Assembly: GCF_002760655.1 (NCBI RefSeq)
Contig: NZ_PDOC01000005.1
Location: 1-64,000 of the forward strand
DNA: 64,000 nucleotides
Source of the DNA: Massilia eurypsychrophila
GTDB lineage: Bacteria > Pseudomonadota > Gammaproteobacteria > Burkholderiales > Burkholderiaceae_D
Direction of reading: 5' to 3'
Part shown: positions 1 to 9,598 of the stretch, one piece after another
Layout of the letters: the number at the start of each line of letters is the position of its first letter
Numbering within the stretch: the first letter of the stretch is position 1
Notes under the pieces: model-generated
Told to the model about the DNA's origin: nothing
What the model saw: the letters and a program-made list of their open reading frames with translations, nothing else
Database searches by the model: none
Made by a program: the position numbers and the translations under genes

Positions 1-126
1 ATGATTTATGCTCCACGCTTCCTTCCCACGGTCGGTTACCCTTCCGCAGTTGCGCTTCACTTCGCTCACTGTGGTCAGCTCGCGGCGGGACTTGCACCCA
101 CAGGAGTGCGCCCATGCTGGGCGCAC
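1..126 (-). mobile_element. Group II intron, 5' end (domain I), truncated by window edge
   Basis: Read on the minus strand from 126, the sequence begins with the canonical group II intron 5' boundary GTGCG, inside GTGCGCCCAGCATGGGCG, which folds into a short hairpin. It continues with GTGGGTGCAAGTCCC and with GAAGGGTAACCGACCGTGGGAAGGAAGC-like domain I text (positions about 45-1). The intron starts six bases past the T run of the hairpin at 133-160. Insertion directly behind a rho-independent terminator is the known target choice of bacterial class C (IIC) introns. The reverse transcriptase/maturase gene and the catalytic domain V would lie left of position 1 and cannot be seen. Identification rests on the boundary and on recognisable domain I sequence. 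Confidence 0.72.
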
Positions 127-132
127 AAATGA

Positions 133-160
133 AAAACGGCGGCCCGAAGGCCGCCGTTTT
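133..160 (-). terminator. Rho-independent terminator of the POT transporter gene
   Basis: Perfect 12-bp inverted repeat (133-144 with 149-160), CGAA/TTCG tetraloop at 145-148, GC-rich stem flanked by A/T runs. It lies 18 bases past the stop of the minus-strand transporter gene. The group II intron at 1-126 sits right behind it. Confidence 0.9.
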
Positions 161-177
161 AACTTGGTGCGACTGGC

Positions 178-1692
178 TTACTTGACGCCGTGCATCAGCT
201 TCTGGATCATCGGTGCGAGCAGGAACAGCAGCACGCCGCCGGCCATCAGCGACCAGAAACCAAACGTGTAGCCGGACAGCGCCGACGCCACCGACATGCC
301 GGCTTCGCCGGAGACGTGGCTGGCGAAGATGCCCGACAGGTTGTTGCCGATACCGGTCGACAGGAACCAGCCGCCCATGCCCAGGCCAACCAGGCGCACC
401 GGCGCCAGCTTGGTGGTCATCGACAGGCCGATCGGAGACAGGCACAGCTCACCGATCGACTGGATCCAGTACACCGCGAACAAGGTCCAGAACGGGATCT
501 TGTTGATGGTCGGGTCGACCAGGAACGACAGGGCGTACATCAGCAGGCCGAAAGCCAAGCCGTTGAACAGGATGCCGAGGCCGAATTTGCGCGGGATCGA
601 CGGGTTCACGTTCTTGCGGCCCATGGCGACCCAGATCCACGCGATGATCGGCGCGCAGGCGATGATGGCCACCGAGTTCACGCTCTGGAACCAGGCGGTC
701 GGGAATTCGGCCATGCCGAACACGCCGGCGCGGTTGACGATATTCTCGGCCAGGAAGGTGAACGAGCTGCCGGCCTGTTCGAAGAACATCCAGAACAGGA
801 TGTTGAAGGCAAAGATGATCAGCAGGGCGATCGTCTTGTCGCGGGCGACGGCGCCGTCGCGGATGCCTTCGCGGATCAGCATGATGACGAGGCCGAGGAA
901 CAGGATCGTCAGCACGACCTGCAAGTTGGCCGCGCCGGCCTTGAGCAGGAAGTACATCAGCGGGATCACGGCGATGGAACCGAGCACCACGTACACCATG
1001 CGCATCGGGTTCTGTGCGTCCGCTTCCGGAGCGCCGATGCCCTTGAGCGCCTTGCGGCCAACGGCGAACCAGAAAAGGCTGATCAGCATGCCGATGCCGG
1101 AGGCGATGAACACGACCTTGTAGGCCGGGATGTCGTCGATGCTGAATACCTTCTGCGCCAGTTGCTGGGTCAGGATCGGCGCGACGAAGGCGCCGGCGTT
1201 GATGCCCATGTAGAAGATGGTGAAGCCGCTATCGCGACGGGTGTCGTCGAGCGAATACAGTTTGCCGACCATGGTCGAGATGTTCGGCTTGAACATGCCG
1301 TTACCGACGATGATCGTGGCCAGGCCAATCTTGAAGATATCAGGATCGGGAATCGCAATGGCGAACAGGCCGATGGCCATGAAGGCGGCGCCGATCAGGA
1401 TCGAGCGCTGGTAACCGATGACTTTGTCGGCGACGTAGCCGCCGAACACTGCGCCCGCATACACCAGCGCCAGGTAGGAGCCGTAAGTGAGGTTGGCGTC
1501 GGCCTGGCCGGCAGCTGCACCGCCATGGAACTGGGTGACGATGTAGAGAACCAGCGCCCAGCGAATGCCGTAGAACGCGAAACGTTCCCAGAATTCGGTC
1601 ATGAACAACATCCACAGCGGACTTGGATGACCCATTATCTGCTTGAATTCTGGTATTACGACTGGCTTCGTAGGTGTAGCAGCACCGCTCAT
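178..1692 (-). CDS. Proton-dependent oligopeptide (POT/PTR2) transporter
   Basis: A 504-residue inner-membrane protein of the major facilitator superfamily, expected to import di- and tripeptides with protons. The family signature ExxERFxYYG is present near the N terminus as E33-x-x-E36-R37-F-A-F-Y-G42; E33, E36 and R37 are the residues tied to proton coupling in this family. About 12-14 hydrophobic segments follow and the length is normal. The ATG at 1692 has a GGGAG ribosome-binding site, and a strong terminator lies right after the stop. It is divergent from ppnN. It could be annotated DtpA/DtpB-like, but substrate preference cannot be read from sequence. Confidence 0.93.
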   Translation of the reverse strand: MSGAATPTKPVVIPEFKQIMGHPSPLWMLFMTEFWERFAFYGIRWALVLYIVTQFHGGAAAGQADANLTYGSYLALVYAGAVFGGYVADKVIGYQRSILIGAAFMAIGLFAIAIPDPDIFKIGLATIIVGNGMFKPNISTMVGKLYSLDDTRRDSGFTIFYMGINAGAFVAPILTQQLAQKVFSIDDIPAYKVVFIASGIGMLISLFWFAVGRKALKGIGAPEADAQNPMRMVYVVLGSIAVIPLMYFLLKAGAANLQVVLTILFLGLVIMLIREGIRDGAVARDKTIALLIIFAFNILFWMFFEQAGSSFTFLAENIVNRAGVFGMAEFPTAWFQSVNSVAIIACAPIIAWIWVAMGRKNVNPSIPRKFGLGILFNGLAFGLLMYALSFLVDPTINKIPFWTLFAVYWIQSIGELCLSPIGLSMTTKLAPVRLVGLGMGGWFLSTGIGNNLSGIFASHVSGEAGMSVASALSGYTFGFWSLMAGGVLLFLLAPMIQKLMHGVK

Positions 1693-1971
1693 GCGGGATC
1701 TCCCGGATATAGTTATGAATGGATAATCATATGGAGCTTCTATCGCCCCTCACGCCGCCGGATTTGCGATGAGTGAGGCCATCTATTCCAATGCGCTGCA
1801 TTTTAATGTAAATCGGCCGGCGCAAGCGAATTTTTGCCGGATGTGTTAATCGCGCCTCATTTGGCCCGGCGCACCCCTGCCTCAAACTGCACTGCACAAA
1901 GTAGGTTCAGTTGTCGTATATTGGCATTGCAGGCTCGTTCGTTACACAGAATTAGAAAAGGAATTTGTACT

Positions 1972-3342
1972 ATGGACCACGACGTTGTCGATACCCTAAT
2001 TTCGCCGGAAGGCCGGCTCGAAGTGCTGTCGAAGGCCGAAGTTACCAAACTGCTCGACACCAGCCAGGGCGGCCTGTATCAGGTCTTTCGCAATTGCGCG
2101 CTGGCGGTGCTGAACTGCGGCAGCTCGATCGACGACGGCAAGGAACTGCTGGAGCGGTACAAGTCGTTCGACATCAGCATCGTGCAGCGCGAGCGCGGCA
2201 TCAAGCTCGATATCAAGGGTGCGCCGGCGATCGCCTTTGTCGATGGCAAAATGATAAAGGGGATCCACGAGCACCTGTTCGCGGTGCTGCGCGATATCGT
2301 CTTCATCAACAGCGAAATCACCGACAACCCAAAGTTCGACAACTCGCTGTCGGGCGGTATCACCGATTCGGTCTTCCACATTCTGCGCAACGCCAACGTG
2401 CTGCGCCCGCAGCGCAATCCGAACCTGGTGGTGTGCTGGGGCGGCCATTCGATCAACCGGATCGAATACAACTATTCGAAAGAAGTCGGCTACCAGATGG
2501 GGTTGCGCGACCTCGATATCTGCACCGGCTGCGGACCTGGCGCCATGAAGGGGCCAATGAAGGGGGCCACCATCGGCCACGCCAAGCAGCGCCTGACGGG
2601 CGGCCGCTACCTCGGCATCTCCGAGCCTGGCATCATCGCGGCGGAATCGCCGAACCCGATCGTCAACGACCTGGTCATCATGCCGGACATCGAAAAGCGG
2701 CTCGAAGCGTTTGTGCGCACCGGCCACGGCATCATCGTGTTCCCGGGCGGCGCCGGCACCGCCGAAGAGATCCTGTACATCCTCGGCATCCTGCTCCATC
2801 CCGATAACGCCGATATGCCGTATCCGCTGATTTTCACCGGCCCGGAAACCTCGCGCGACTACTTCAAGCAGATCAACGAGTTTATCGGCGCGACCCTCGG
2901 CGAGGCGGCGCAGCAGCGCTACAAGATCATCGTCGACGATCCCGAAATGGTGGCGCGCGAAATGCAGGTCGCGATCAGGGAAGTGCGCGAATTCCGCAAG
3001 TCGCGCAGCGACGCGTATTACTTCAACTGGCTGCTGAAAATCGACGAGGAATTCCAGCGTCCGTTCAAGCCGACCCACGAGAATATGCGTGCCCTTAGCC
3101 TGCACAAGAACCAGGCCACGCATCTGCTGGCGGCAAACCTGCGCCGCGCCTTCTCTGGCGTGGTAGCAGGTAACGTCAAGGATGAAGGAATCCGCGCGAT
3201 CGAAAAATTTGGCCACTTCGAAATCCACGGCGACCCGGCGATCATGGGTCCGATGGATGCGCTGCTGTCTTCATTCGTCGAGCAGAGCCGGATGAAACTG
3301 CCAGGTAAGACGTATGTTCCGTGCTATCGCGTGATTCAGTAG
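1972..3342 (+). CDS. ppnN: Nucleotide 5'-monophosphate nucleosidase PpnN (LOG family)
   Basis: A 456-residue cytosolic enzyme expected to cleave purine and pyrimidine nucleoside monophosphates to base plus ribose 5-phosphate, as E. coli PpnN (YgdH) does. The LOG-family signature PGGAGTAEE lies near residue 258, with the long N-terminal PpnN extension (for example LYQVFRNCALAVLNCGS) and the C-terminal domain both present. The frame is open back to 1834, but the ATG at 1972 is preferred because it has an AAAGGAA ribosome-binding site and matches the usual N terminus. Known PpnN is regulated by (p)ppGpp; nothing in the DNA here speaks to that. Confidence 0.92.
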   Translation: MDHDVVDTLISPEGRLEVLSKAEVTKLLDTSQGGLYQVFRNCALAVLNCGSSIDDGKELLERYKSFDISIVQRERGIKLDIKGAPAIAFVDGKMIKGIHEHLFAVLRDIVFINSEITDNPKFDNSLSGGITDSVFHILRNANVLRPQRNPNLVVCWGGHSINRIEYNYSKEVGYQMGLRDLDICTGCGPGAMKGPMKGATIGHAKQRLTGGRYLGISEPGIIAAESPNPIVNDLVIMPDIEKRLEAFVRTGHGIIVFPGGAGTAEEILYILGILLHPDNADMPYPLIFTGPETSRDYFKQINEFIGATLGEAAQQRYKIIVDDPEMVAREMQVAIREVREFRKSRSDAYYFNWLLKIDEEFQRPFKPTHENMRALSLHKNQATHLLAANLRRAFSGVVAGNVKDEGIRAIEKFGHFEIHGDPAIMGPMDALLSSFVEQSRMKLPGKTYVPCYRVIQ

Positions 3343-3397
3343 CTTAGCTGAGAGGCCTCAACGGGCGTGGCGATCGTATCGTGCATCCGTTGACGCT

Positions 3398-3416
3398 GAT
3401 CCCGCGTAGCGGGATC
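3398..3416. repeat. Short GC-rich hairpin (8-bp stem, 3-nt loop)
   Basis: GATCCCGC, loop GTA, GCGGGATC, lying between ppnN and the coiled-coil gene. No T run follows, so it may be a weak terminator for ppnN or a scattered repeat. Confidence 0.45.
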
Positions 3417-3424
3417 ATGGATGT

Positions 3425-3853
3425 ATGAACCATGACTCGCGCTCCTTTGAAGATGACCTCTCGTCCCTGAAGGCGGACTTGGCGGTTGTTCGCTCAAACT
3501 ACGTCACCAAGGCGGACCTGCAGGAAGTCCGGCTGGAACTTAAGGCGGAGATTCAGGACGGGCGCCTGGAGATGAAAGCGATTGAAGCAAATCTGCTGAG
3601 CCGCATCGACGCTGTCAGAGTAGATGATATCTACGGACTTAAGATTGAACTCAAGTCCGAAATCAGCGCCCTAGGGACTGAACTTAGGTCCGATATCAGC
3701 GCACTGAGGGTCGACAATGAAAAGCTGCGTGGTGAAATGAAAGCCATGTTGGCTGTGGTTCAGAAGAGTTTGAACGCGCAAACCTGGCGGATCATCGGCA
3801 CCGTGTCATCATTGGTCGCCGTTGTTTTCTTCATCGTCCGCGCCGGATATTGA
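3425..3853 (+). CDS. Coiled-coil protein with C-terminal membrane anchor (DUF1640-like)
   Basis: A 142-residue protein. Residues about 10-110 are charged, heptad-like coiled coil with repeated L-K-x-E-I/L units (for example LKAEIQDGRLEMKAIEA and the paired ELKSEISAL / ELRSDISAL). A single hydrophobic helix follows at about 122-140 (IIGTVSSLVAVVFFIV). This layout matches DUF1640/CCDC90-like proteins found in many proteobacteria, often of phage or unknown origin. The start at 3425 lacks a clear ribosome-binding site. A terminator follows at once. No biochemical role is assigned. Confidence 0.7.
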   Translation: MNHDSRSFEDDLSSLKADLAVVRSNYVTKADLQEVRLELKAEIQDGRLEMKAIEANLLSRIDAVRVDDIYGLKIELKSEISALGTELRSDISALRVDNEKLRGEMKAMLAVVQKSLNAQTWRIIGTVSSLVAVVFFIVRAGY

Positions 3854-3856
3854 ATC

Positions 3857-3880
3857 GGGGCTCATTCGAGCCCCCTTTTC
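3857..3880 (+). terminator. Terminator after the coiled-coil gene, shared with convergent lysS
   Basis: 7-bp stem GGGGCTC/GAGCCCC with loop ATTC, followed by CTTTT. It lies between convergent genes, 3 bases past the first stop. Confidence 0.75.
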
Positions 3881-3892
3881 AAACAAGCCTTC

Positions 3893-5425
3893 TTACTCTT
3901 CCCGGCGCAAGTGCGGGAACAGAATCACATCGCGGATATTCGGCGAATCCGTAATCAGCATCATCAAACGGTCGATGCCGATGCCGCAGCCGCCGGCCGG
4001 CGGCATGCCGTATTCGAGGGCGCGGATGTAGTCGGCGTCGTAAAACATCGCCTCCTCGTCGCCCGCATCCTTGGCCGCCACCTGCGCCAGGAAGCGCGCC
4101 GACTGGTCTTCGGCGTCGTTCAACTCCGAGAAGCCGTTGGCGATTTCGCGGCCGACGATGAACAGCTCGAAGCGCTCGGTGATGCCAGGCGCCGTGTCCG
4201 ATGCGCGCGCCAGCGGCGACACTTCGGCCGGGTAGTCGACGATGAAGGTCGGCTCCCACAGCTGCGCTTCGGCGGTCTCTTCGAATAGCGACAGCTGCAG
4301 CGAACCCAGGCCCGACGTGGCGAACGGCTTGACGCCGAACTTGAGCAGCTCGGCCTTCAGGAAGTCCATGTCGTGCAGCTGCTCGTTGGTGTAGCCTGGC
4401 GCGAACTTGTTGATCGCCTCGACGATCGTCATGCGATGGAAAGGCTTGGTCAGGTCCAGCTCACGGCCACCGTAGGTCAGCAGCGCGGTGCCGTGTGCGT
4501 CGACCGCGGCCCGGCGGATCACCGCTTCGGTGAAGTCCATGATCCACTGGTAGTCGGTGTAGGCCGCGTAGAATTCCATCATGGTGAATTCTGGATTGTG
4601 ACGCGGCGAGACGCCTTCATTGCGGAAGTTGCGGTTCACCTCGAACACGCGGTCGAAGCCGCCGACGACCAGGCGCTTGAGGTACAGCTCCGGTGCGATA
4701 CGCAGGAACATCTCCATGTCGAGCGCGTTGTGGTGCGTGATGAACGGCTTGGCCGCGGCGCCGCCGGGGATCGTGTGCAGCATCGGCGTCTCGACTTCCA
4801 TGAAGTCGTTTTCTTCCATGAAGCGGCGGATCGACGACATCGCGGCGGTGCGCGCCTTGAAGGTGCGGCGCGTCTCTTCGCTCATGATCAGGTCGACGTA
4901 GCGCTGGCGGTACTTGGTCTCCTGATCGGACAGGCCGTGGAACTTGTCCGGCAGCGGGCGCAGCGACTTGGTGATCAGGCGCAGGTTGGTGACCTTGACG
5001 GTCAGTTCGTCCGTCTTGGTCTTGAACAGCGTGCCTTCGACGCCGAGGATGTCGCCCAGGTCGTAGTGGTGCAGCGCTTCCATCGCGGCCGCGCCGGTCA
5101 GGTCCAGCGTGGCGTAGATCTGGATGCGGCCATCGGCGCGCGCGCCGGACGAATCCTGCAGCGTGGCGAAGGCGGCCTTCTTGCCCGCTTCGCGCTTGAG
5201 CATCATGCGGCCGGCCATGACCACGGCCACCGGGTTCGCTTCGAGTTCTTCGCGCGTCTTGCCGCCAAATTCTTCGTGGATGGCGGCGGCCTTGTGCTGC
5301 GGACGGAAGTCGTTCGGGAAGGCGATGCCATTGCCGCGCAGCGTGGCCAGCTTGGCGCGGCGCTCGGCGATGATCTTGTTTTCGTCGGCCGGCTGCGCGG
5401 CGTGGTCCTGGATGTCGGTGGTCAT
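3893..5425 (-). CDS. lysS: Lysyl-tRNA synthetase, class II
   Basis: A 510-residue cytosolic enzyme that charges tRNA-Lys. The N-terminal OB-fold anticodon-binding domain (about 65-165, [13 protein letters not shown]) precedes the class II core. Motif 2 is [20 protein letters not shown] and motif 3 is [12 protein letters not shown] close to the C terminus; both are complete. Length is normal. It is the last gene of a minus-strand run prfB, HAD phosphatase, lysS; E. coli also pairs prfB with lysS. The start at 5425 is the only sensible ATG; 27 bases separate it from the upstream stop. Confidence 0.97.
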   Translation of the reverse strand: MTTDIQDHAAQPADENKIIAERRAKLATLRGNGIAFPNDFRPQHKAAAIHEEFGGKTREELEANPVAVVMAGRMMLKREAGKKAAFATLQDSSGARADGRIQIYATLDLTGAAAMEALHHYDLGDILGVEGTLFKTKTDELTVKVTNLRLITKSLRPLPDKFHGLSDQETKYRQRYVDLIMSEETRRTFKARTAAMSSIRRFMEENDFMEVETPMLHTIPGGAAAKPFITHHNALDMEMFLRIAPELYLKRLVVGGFDRVFEVNRNFRNEGVSPRHNPEFTMMEFYAAYTDYQWIMDFTEAVIRRAAVDAHGTALLTYGGRELDLTKPFHRMTIVEAINKFAPGYTNEQLHDMDFLKAELLKFGVKPFATSGLGSLQLSLFEETAEAQLWEPTFIVDYPAEVSPLARASDTAPGITERFELFIVGREIANGFSELNDAEDQSARFLAQVAAKDAGDEEAMFYDADYIRALEYGMPPAGGCGIGIDRLMMLITDSPNIRDVILFPHLRREE

Positions 5426-5452
5426 GATAGTTTTATTAGTAGGTTGATCAGG

Positions 5453-6118
5453 TCAGTCTGCGAACAGGGCGTCGATGTCGAGCTCGGAGAAGTCGGCGGC
5501 GACGGCGATGACGTTCTCGAACTCGTCGAAGGCGTTGGCGGGCAGGGTGGTGGTCAGCACCACGCAGCGCATGCCGGCGCGACGCGCCGCTTCCACGCCG
5601 AGCGGCGCGTCTTCGAACACGATGCAGCGTTCCGGCGGCACGGCGCAGCGTTCGGCGGCGAGCAGGAAGCCGTCCGGATTCGGCTTGCCGCGGGCGACGT
5701 CGGCCGCGCCGACGACGATATCGAAATGGCGCCGCAGGTCGAGGCCATCGAGCGTGAACTCGATGTTGGCGTTGGGCGCGGCGGTGGCCACGGCCAGTAC
5801 CACGCCTTGCTCTTTGGCGCGGCGAATCAGTTCATCGAAGCCGCCCACCGTCTTGCGGTGCGGGCCGTACAGCTCGCGATAGACGGTTTCCTTTTCCAGG
5901 TTCAGCGCCAGCACCTCGTCGTCCAACAGGTGTTCGCCCATGTGCGCGCGGATGATCTCCTTGCCCTGGCGGCCGGCGGTGGTGCGGAAAAATTCTTCCG
6001 CATCGATCGTCATGCCGCGCTGTTCGAAGAAGGTGATCCACGACTGCGTATGGAAGGCCATGTTGTCGACGATGGTGCCGTCCATGTCGAAGATGAATGC
6101 GCTTTTTTCGAGGCCCAT
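5453..6118 (-). CDS. HAD-family phosphatase, beta-phosphoglucomutase-like subfamily
   Basis: A 221-residue cytosolic hydrolase. The catalytic DxD is D11-x-D13 (FDMDGTIVDN). A helical cap follows (about 20-90), then motif II (VATAAPN), motif III lysine (GKPNPDGFLLAA) and motif IV (EDAPLGVEAARRAG). These are typical of the beta-phosphoglucomutase/sugar-phosphatase group. The substrate is unknown. It starts 3 bases after the prfB stop and is 27 bases upstream of lysS, so it is almost certainly cotranscribed with both. Confidence 0.88.
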   Translation of the reverse strand: MGLEKSAFIFDMDGTIVDNMAFHTQSWITFFEQRGMTIDAEEFFRTTAGRQGKEIIRAHMGEHLLDDEVLALNLEKETVYRELYGPHRKTVGGFDELIRRAKEQGVVLAVATAAPNANIEFTLDGLDLRRHFDIVVGAADVARGKPNPDGFLLAAERCAVPPERCIVFEDAPLGVEAARRAGMRCVVLTTTLPANAFDEFENVIAVAADFSELDIDALFAD

Positions 6119-6121
6119 CGC

Positions 6122-7226
6122 TTACACGCCTTGCTTCAGGGAGGCGGCGATGAAGTCATCGAGGTCGCCATCGAGCACGCCCTTGGTGTTGCCGGTCTCG
6201 AAGCCGGTGCGCAGGTCCTTGATGCGCGACTGGTCCAGCACGTACGAGCGGATCTGGTGGCCCCAGCCGACGTCGGTCTTCGAGTCTTCCAGCTTCTGCT
6301 GCTCGCTCATGCGCTTGCGCAGTTCGTGCTCGTACAGCTTCGCCTTCAGCATTTCCATCGCCTCGGCGCGGTTGCGGTGCTGGCTGCGGTCGTTCTGGCA
6401 CTGCACCACGATCCCGGTCGGCGCGTGCGTCATGCGCACCGCGGAGTCGGTCTTGTTGATGTGCTGTCCACCGGCGCCGGATGCGCGGTAGGTGTCGACG
6501 CGGATGTCGGCCGGGTTGACGTCGATCTCGATCGAGTCGTCCACCTCAGGATAGACGAACAGGCTGGTAAACGACGTGTGGCGGCCGTTGGCCGAATCGA
6601 ACGGCGACTTGCGCACCAGGCGGTGCACGCCGGTTTCGGTGCGCAGGTGGCCGTAGGCGTACTCGCCCTCGACTTTCAGCGTGGCGGTCTTGATGCCGGC
6701 GACCTCGCCGTCGGACTGCTCGAGGATGTCGACCTTGAAGCCCTTGCGCTCGCAATAGCGCAGGTACTGGCGCAGCAGCATCGAGGCCCAGTCCTGCGCC
6801 TCGGTACCGCCGGCACCGGCCTGGATATCGATGAAGCAGTTATTCTGGTCCATGGGATTGCCAAACATGCGGCGGAATTCCATGCCTTCGATGACGAGCT
6901 TGATGGCGTCGGCGTCGACGATGACCGCTTCGAGCGTGTCGTCGTCGCTTTCTTCGCGCGCCATGTCGAACAGGTCGTGCGCGTCCTTCAGGTCGGCGTC
7001 GGCCTTCTGCAGCGTGTGCACGACGCCTTCCAGCGCCTTTTTCTCTTTACCGAGATCCTGGGCGCGTTTTGGATCGTTCCAGACGGTCGGATCTTCTAGT
7101 TCTTCGTTGACTTGTTCGAGCTTCTCTGACTTTTTATCGTAGTCAAAGATACCTCCGAAGTTCGGCCTCGCGACCGGTCAGGTCGTTGAGCAGGGCGGAG
7201 AGGGCGTTGATGCGTTCGGCTTCCAT
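6122..7226 (-). CDS. prfB: Peptide chain release factor 2, with programmed +1 frameshift
   Basis: RF2 recognises UAA and UGA stops. The gene starts at ATG 7226; the first 27 codons end in CTT followed by an in-frame TGA (7145-7143). A +1 slip over CTT-T then reads GAC and continues open to the stop at 6122, giving a 367-residue product. The downstream frame holds the GGQ peptidyl-hydrolysis motif ([13 protein letters not shown]) and the normal RF2 layout. The frameshift context matches known prfB genes, including a Shine-Dalgarno-like GGAGG just upstream. A single-frame gene call would lose the first 69 residues and start at a GTG at 7021. Confidence 0.96.
7142..7160 (-). promoter_or_regulatory. 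prfB programmed +1 frameshift site
   Basis: The minus strand reads CTT CGG AGG TAT CTT TGA C. GGAGG acts as the stimulatory internal Shine-Dalgarno element, CTT-T is the slippery codon and TGA-C is the poor stop that RF2 itself reads. Low RF2 favours the shift, the classical autoregulation of this gene. Confidence 0.95.
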
Positions 7227-7289
7227 GGCGTTTCCGGTCTTGAATTGGGTTGAATCGAACCTTCGATTATACCCGATCCATTGGCAAGA

Positions 7290-8051
7290 TCAGCGGGGAG
7301 CGCGGTCGGCCAGGGCTGCCAGCAGGTCCATCGGCATCGGGAACACGATGGTCGATGTCTTGTCGCCGGCGATGTTGGCCAGCGTCTGCATGTAGCGAAG
7401 CTGCATGGCGCCGCTCTGCTGCGACAGCACCTGGGCCGCCTGCATCAGCTTTTCGGACGCCTGCAGCTCGCCCTCGGCGTGAATCACCTTGGCGCGCCGC
7501 TCGCGCTCGGCCTCGGCCTGGCGCGCGATCGCCCGCACCATCGACTCGTCGAGGTCGACGTGCTTGATCTCGACGTTGGCCACCTTGATGCCCCAGGCGT
7601 CGGTCTGGGCGTCGAGCACCTGCTGGATGTCGATATTGAGGCGCTCGCGTTCGGCCAGCATCTCGTCGAGCTCGTGCTTGCCCAGCACCGAGCGCAACGT
7701 GGTCTGCGCCAGCTGGCTGGTCGCTTCGAAGTAGTTGGCGACCTGGATGATGGCGCGCTGCGGGTCGATCACGCGAAAATACAGCACCGCGTTGACCTTG
7801 ACGGAGACGTTGTCGCGCGAGATGACGTCCTGCGTCGGCACGTCGTGCACCGACGTTCGCAGGTCCACCCGCACCATCTGCTGCAGCACGGGGATCAGCA
7901 GGATCAGTCCCGGCCCCTTCACCGACCAGAAGCGTCCCAGCTGGAACACCACGCCGCGTTCATACTCGCGCAGCACGCGCACCGACGTCGCCAGCAACGC
8001 CGCCAACAGCAAAAATAGGGCGCCGAGCCCAAAGCCGAACTCGAAGATCAT
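7290..8051 (-). CDS. Slipin/stomatin-like SPFH-domain membrane protein
   Basis: A 253-residue protein with one N-terminal membrane helix (about 5-24), then an SPFH/band-7 domain ([16 protein letters not shown] through [24 protein letters not shown]) and a coiled-coil stretch. Slipins form membrane microdomain scaffolds and are typically encoded with an NfeD-type protease. Here the ATG overlaps the nfeD stop (ATGA at 8048-8051), so the two are translationally coupled. It lies 63 bases upstream of prfB on the same strand. Confidence 0.9.
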   Translation of the reverse strand: MIFEFGFGLGALFLLLAALLATSVRVLREYERGVVFQLGRFWSVKGPGLILLIPVLQQMVRVDLRTSVHDVPTQDVISRDNVSVKVNAVLYFRVIDPQRAIIQVANYFEATSQLAQTTLRSVLGKHELDEMLAERERLNIDIQQVLDAQTDAWGIKVANVEIKHVDLDESMVRAIARQAEAERERRAKVIHAEGELQASEKLMQAAQVLSQQSGAMQLRYMQTLANIAGDKTSTIVFPMPMDLLAALADRAPR

Positions 8052-9484
8052 GGCAATTCTCCCTTGTTGTAGTAGTCGATCGGCGCGACGTCGAGGATCG
8101 GGCCGGCGCGCCCGACGATGCGCACTTGCTGCCCGCGCCGCAGCGGCACCGCGGTGCTCACGCGCCAGGTCTCGCCGCCGGCGTTGGCCCAGCCTTCGCG
8201 CTCGGTGTCGTCGAGCATTTCGGCGACAGTGCCGATCAGGTTGTCGATGCCGGTGACGACGGCGCGGCGGCGCGAGCGCAGCGCCACGTTGACAGTCAGC
8301 GCCATCAACAGGGCGCTGGCGATGGCCACGGTGGCGACCAGCCAGATCGGAATGCCGTAGTCGGGCAGGTCGGTATCGATCAGGATCAGCGCGCCGGCGA
8401 CGAACGCGGCGATGCCGCCCAGGCCGAGCGTGCCAAAGCTGGGCAGGAAGGACTCGGCGACCATGAATGTAATGCCAAGCAAAATGAGGGCAAGCCCGGC
8501 ATAGTTGACCGGCAGCAACTGCAAGCCGTACAACGCAAGCACCAGGCAGATGGCGCCGATGACGCCGGGAGCGACCGCGCCAGGACTCATGAATTCGAAC
8601 AGCAGGCCATAGATGCCGATGCTCATCAAAATGAGCGCGATGCTCGGATTGGTGATGACGGTGAGCAGGCGCGAGCGGGTGTCCGGCTGCACGTTGACGA
8701 GCGGCGCACCGGCTGTTTGCAGCTTCAACGGGCGGCCCAGCACCTGCACGATGGCGCCGTCCAGCCTGGCCGTCAGCGCCGCGACGTCCGGTACGATATG
8801 GTCGATCACGCGTTCCTTCAGCGCGTCCTCGGCCGACAGGCTGAGGCCCTCGCGCACCGAGCGATCGGCCCAGTCGGCATTGCGCCCGCGCATTTGCGCC
8901 AGGCCGCGCAGGTAGGCGGCCGCGTCGTTGACAGCCTTGCGTTCCAGCGCCGATGTCAGCGGCGGCGTGGCGGCCGGTGGCGTGCCGGCGGGCGTGCCGG
9001 GCTTGTCACGTGGTTCGCCTTCCTTGCGGGCGGGCGGCGGCTTGCCCTCCGGCTCCATGCCGGGCGCGCCGATCTGCACCGGCGTGGCCGCGCCAAGGTT
9101 CGTGCCTGGCGCCATCGCCGCAATATGGCTGGCGTACAGGATATAGGTGCCGGCGCTGGCTGCCCGCGCGCCGCTCGGGGCGACGAAACTGGCCACCGGC
9201 ACGGGCGAAGTCAGGATCGCCTTGATCACCGAGCGCATCGACAGGTCGAGGCCGCCGGGCGTGTCGATCTGGAGGATCACCAGCTGGCTGCCGTCCGTGG
9301 CCGCGCGGGCGATGCCGCGCACGACGTAATCGGCGCTGGCGGGCCCGATCGGCCCGTCGATCGTCAGCAAGGTCACGGCGGCGCGCGGCGCGGCCGAGGT
9401 GGCCGGCGCAACGCACGCCAGCAACAGCGCAACAAGGACAAGGCGCAAGACGCGGTCAAGCATGGCGTGGCTGTGTTGGAACAT
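8048..9484 (-). CDS. NfeD-family membrane-bound serine protease (ClpP-like plus NfeD domains)
   Basis: From ATG 9484 the product is 478 residues. It has a signal peptide (about 9-32), a ClpP-like serine protease domain whose nucleophile is S110 in [10 protein letters not shown], a proline-rich linker (about 125-165), 4-5 membrane helices (about 265-400) and a C-terminal OB-fold NfeD domain. The lysine in [17 protein letters not shown] is the likely dyad partner, by analogy with archaeal 1510-N. The frame is open to 9583, but 9484 has a GGGGGAGG ribosome-binding site 6 bases upstream and gives a clean signal peptide. It forms the known NfeD/slipin pair, thought to cleave or chaperone the partner scaffold. 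Confidence 0.9.
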   Translation of the reverse strand: MFQHSHAMLDRVLRLVLVALLLACVAPATSAAPRAAVTLLTIDGPIGPASADYVVRGIARAATDGSQLVILQIDTPGGLDLSMRSVIKAILTSPVPVASFVAPSGARAASAGTYILYASHIAAMAPGTNLGAATPVQIGAPGMEPEGKPPPARKEGEPRDKPGTPAGTPPAATPPLTSALERKAVNDAAAYLRGLAQMRGRNADWADRSVREGLSLSAEDALKERVIDHIVPDVAALTARLDGAIVQVLGRPLKLQTAGAPLVNVQPDTRSRLLTVITNPSIALILMSIGIYGLLFEFMSPGAVAPGVIGAICLVLALYGLQLLPVNYAGLALILLGITFMVAESFLPSFGTLGLGGIAAFVAGALILIDTDLPDYGIPIWLVATVAIASALLMALTVNVALRSRRRAVVTGIDNLIGTVAEMLDDTEREGWANAGGETWRVSTAVPLRRGQQVRIVGRAGPILDVAPIDYYNKGELP

Positions 9485-9598
9485 TCGGCCTCCCCCCATG
9501 ATGATTAGAAGCTCGGCGCGGCAGTTGGTTCCGGGCTTGATGCCGGACTCCGCACTGCGTATCATGCTGTCCAACATCATCAATTACACCAGATCCCC

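Noticed and set aside
8-271. Plus-strand 87-residue frame at the left edge
   Set aside because: It runs through the intron end and the terminator and has no coding character.
1834-1971. N-terminal extension of ppnN
   Set aside because: In frame, but the extra 46 residues match nothing in the family and the ATG at 1972 has a ribosome-binding site.
4373-7099. Very long plus-strand open frame (908 residues) opposite lysS/HAD/prfB
   Set aside because: It is the GC-rich antisense frame of three clearly conserved genes; its composition (His/Val/Arg-rich, no domains) is typical of such shadows.
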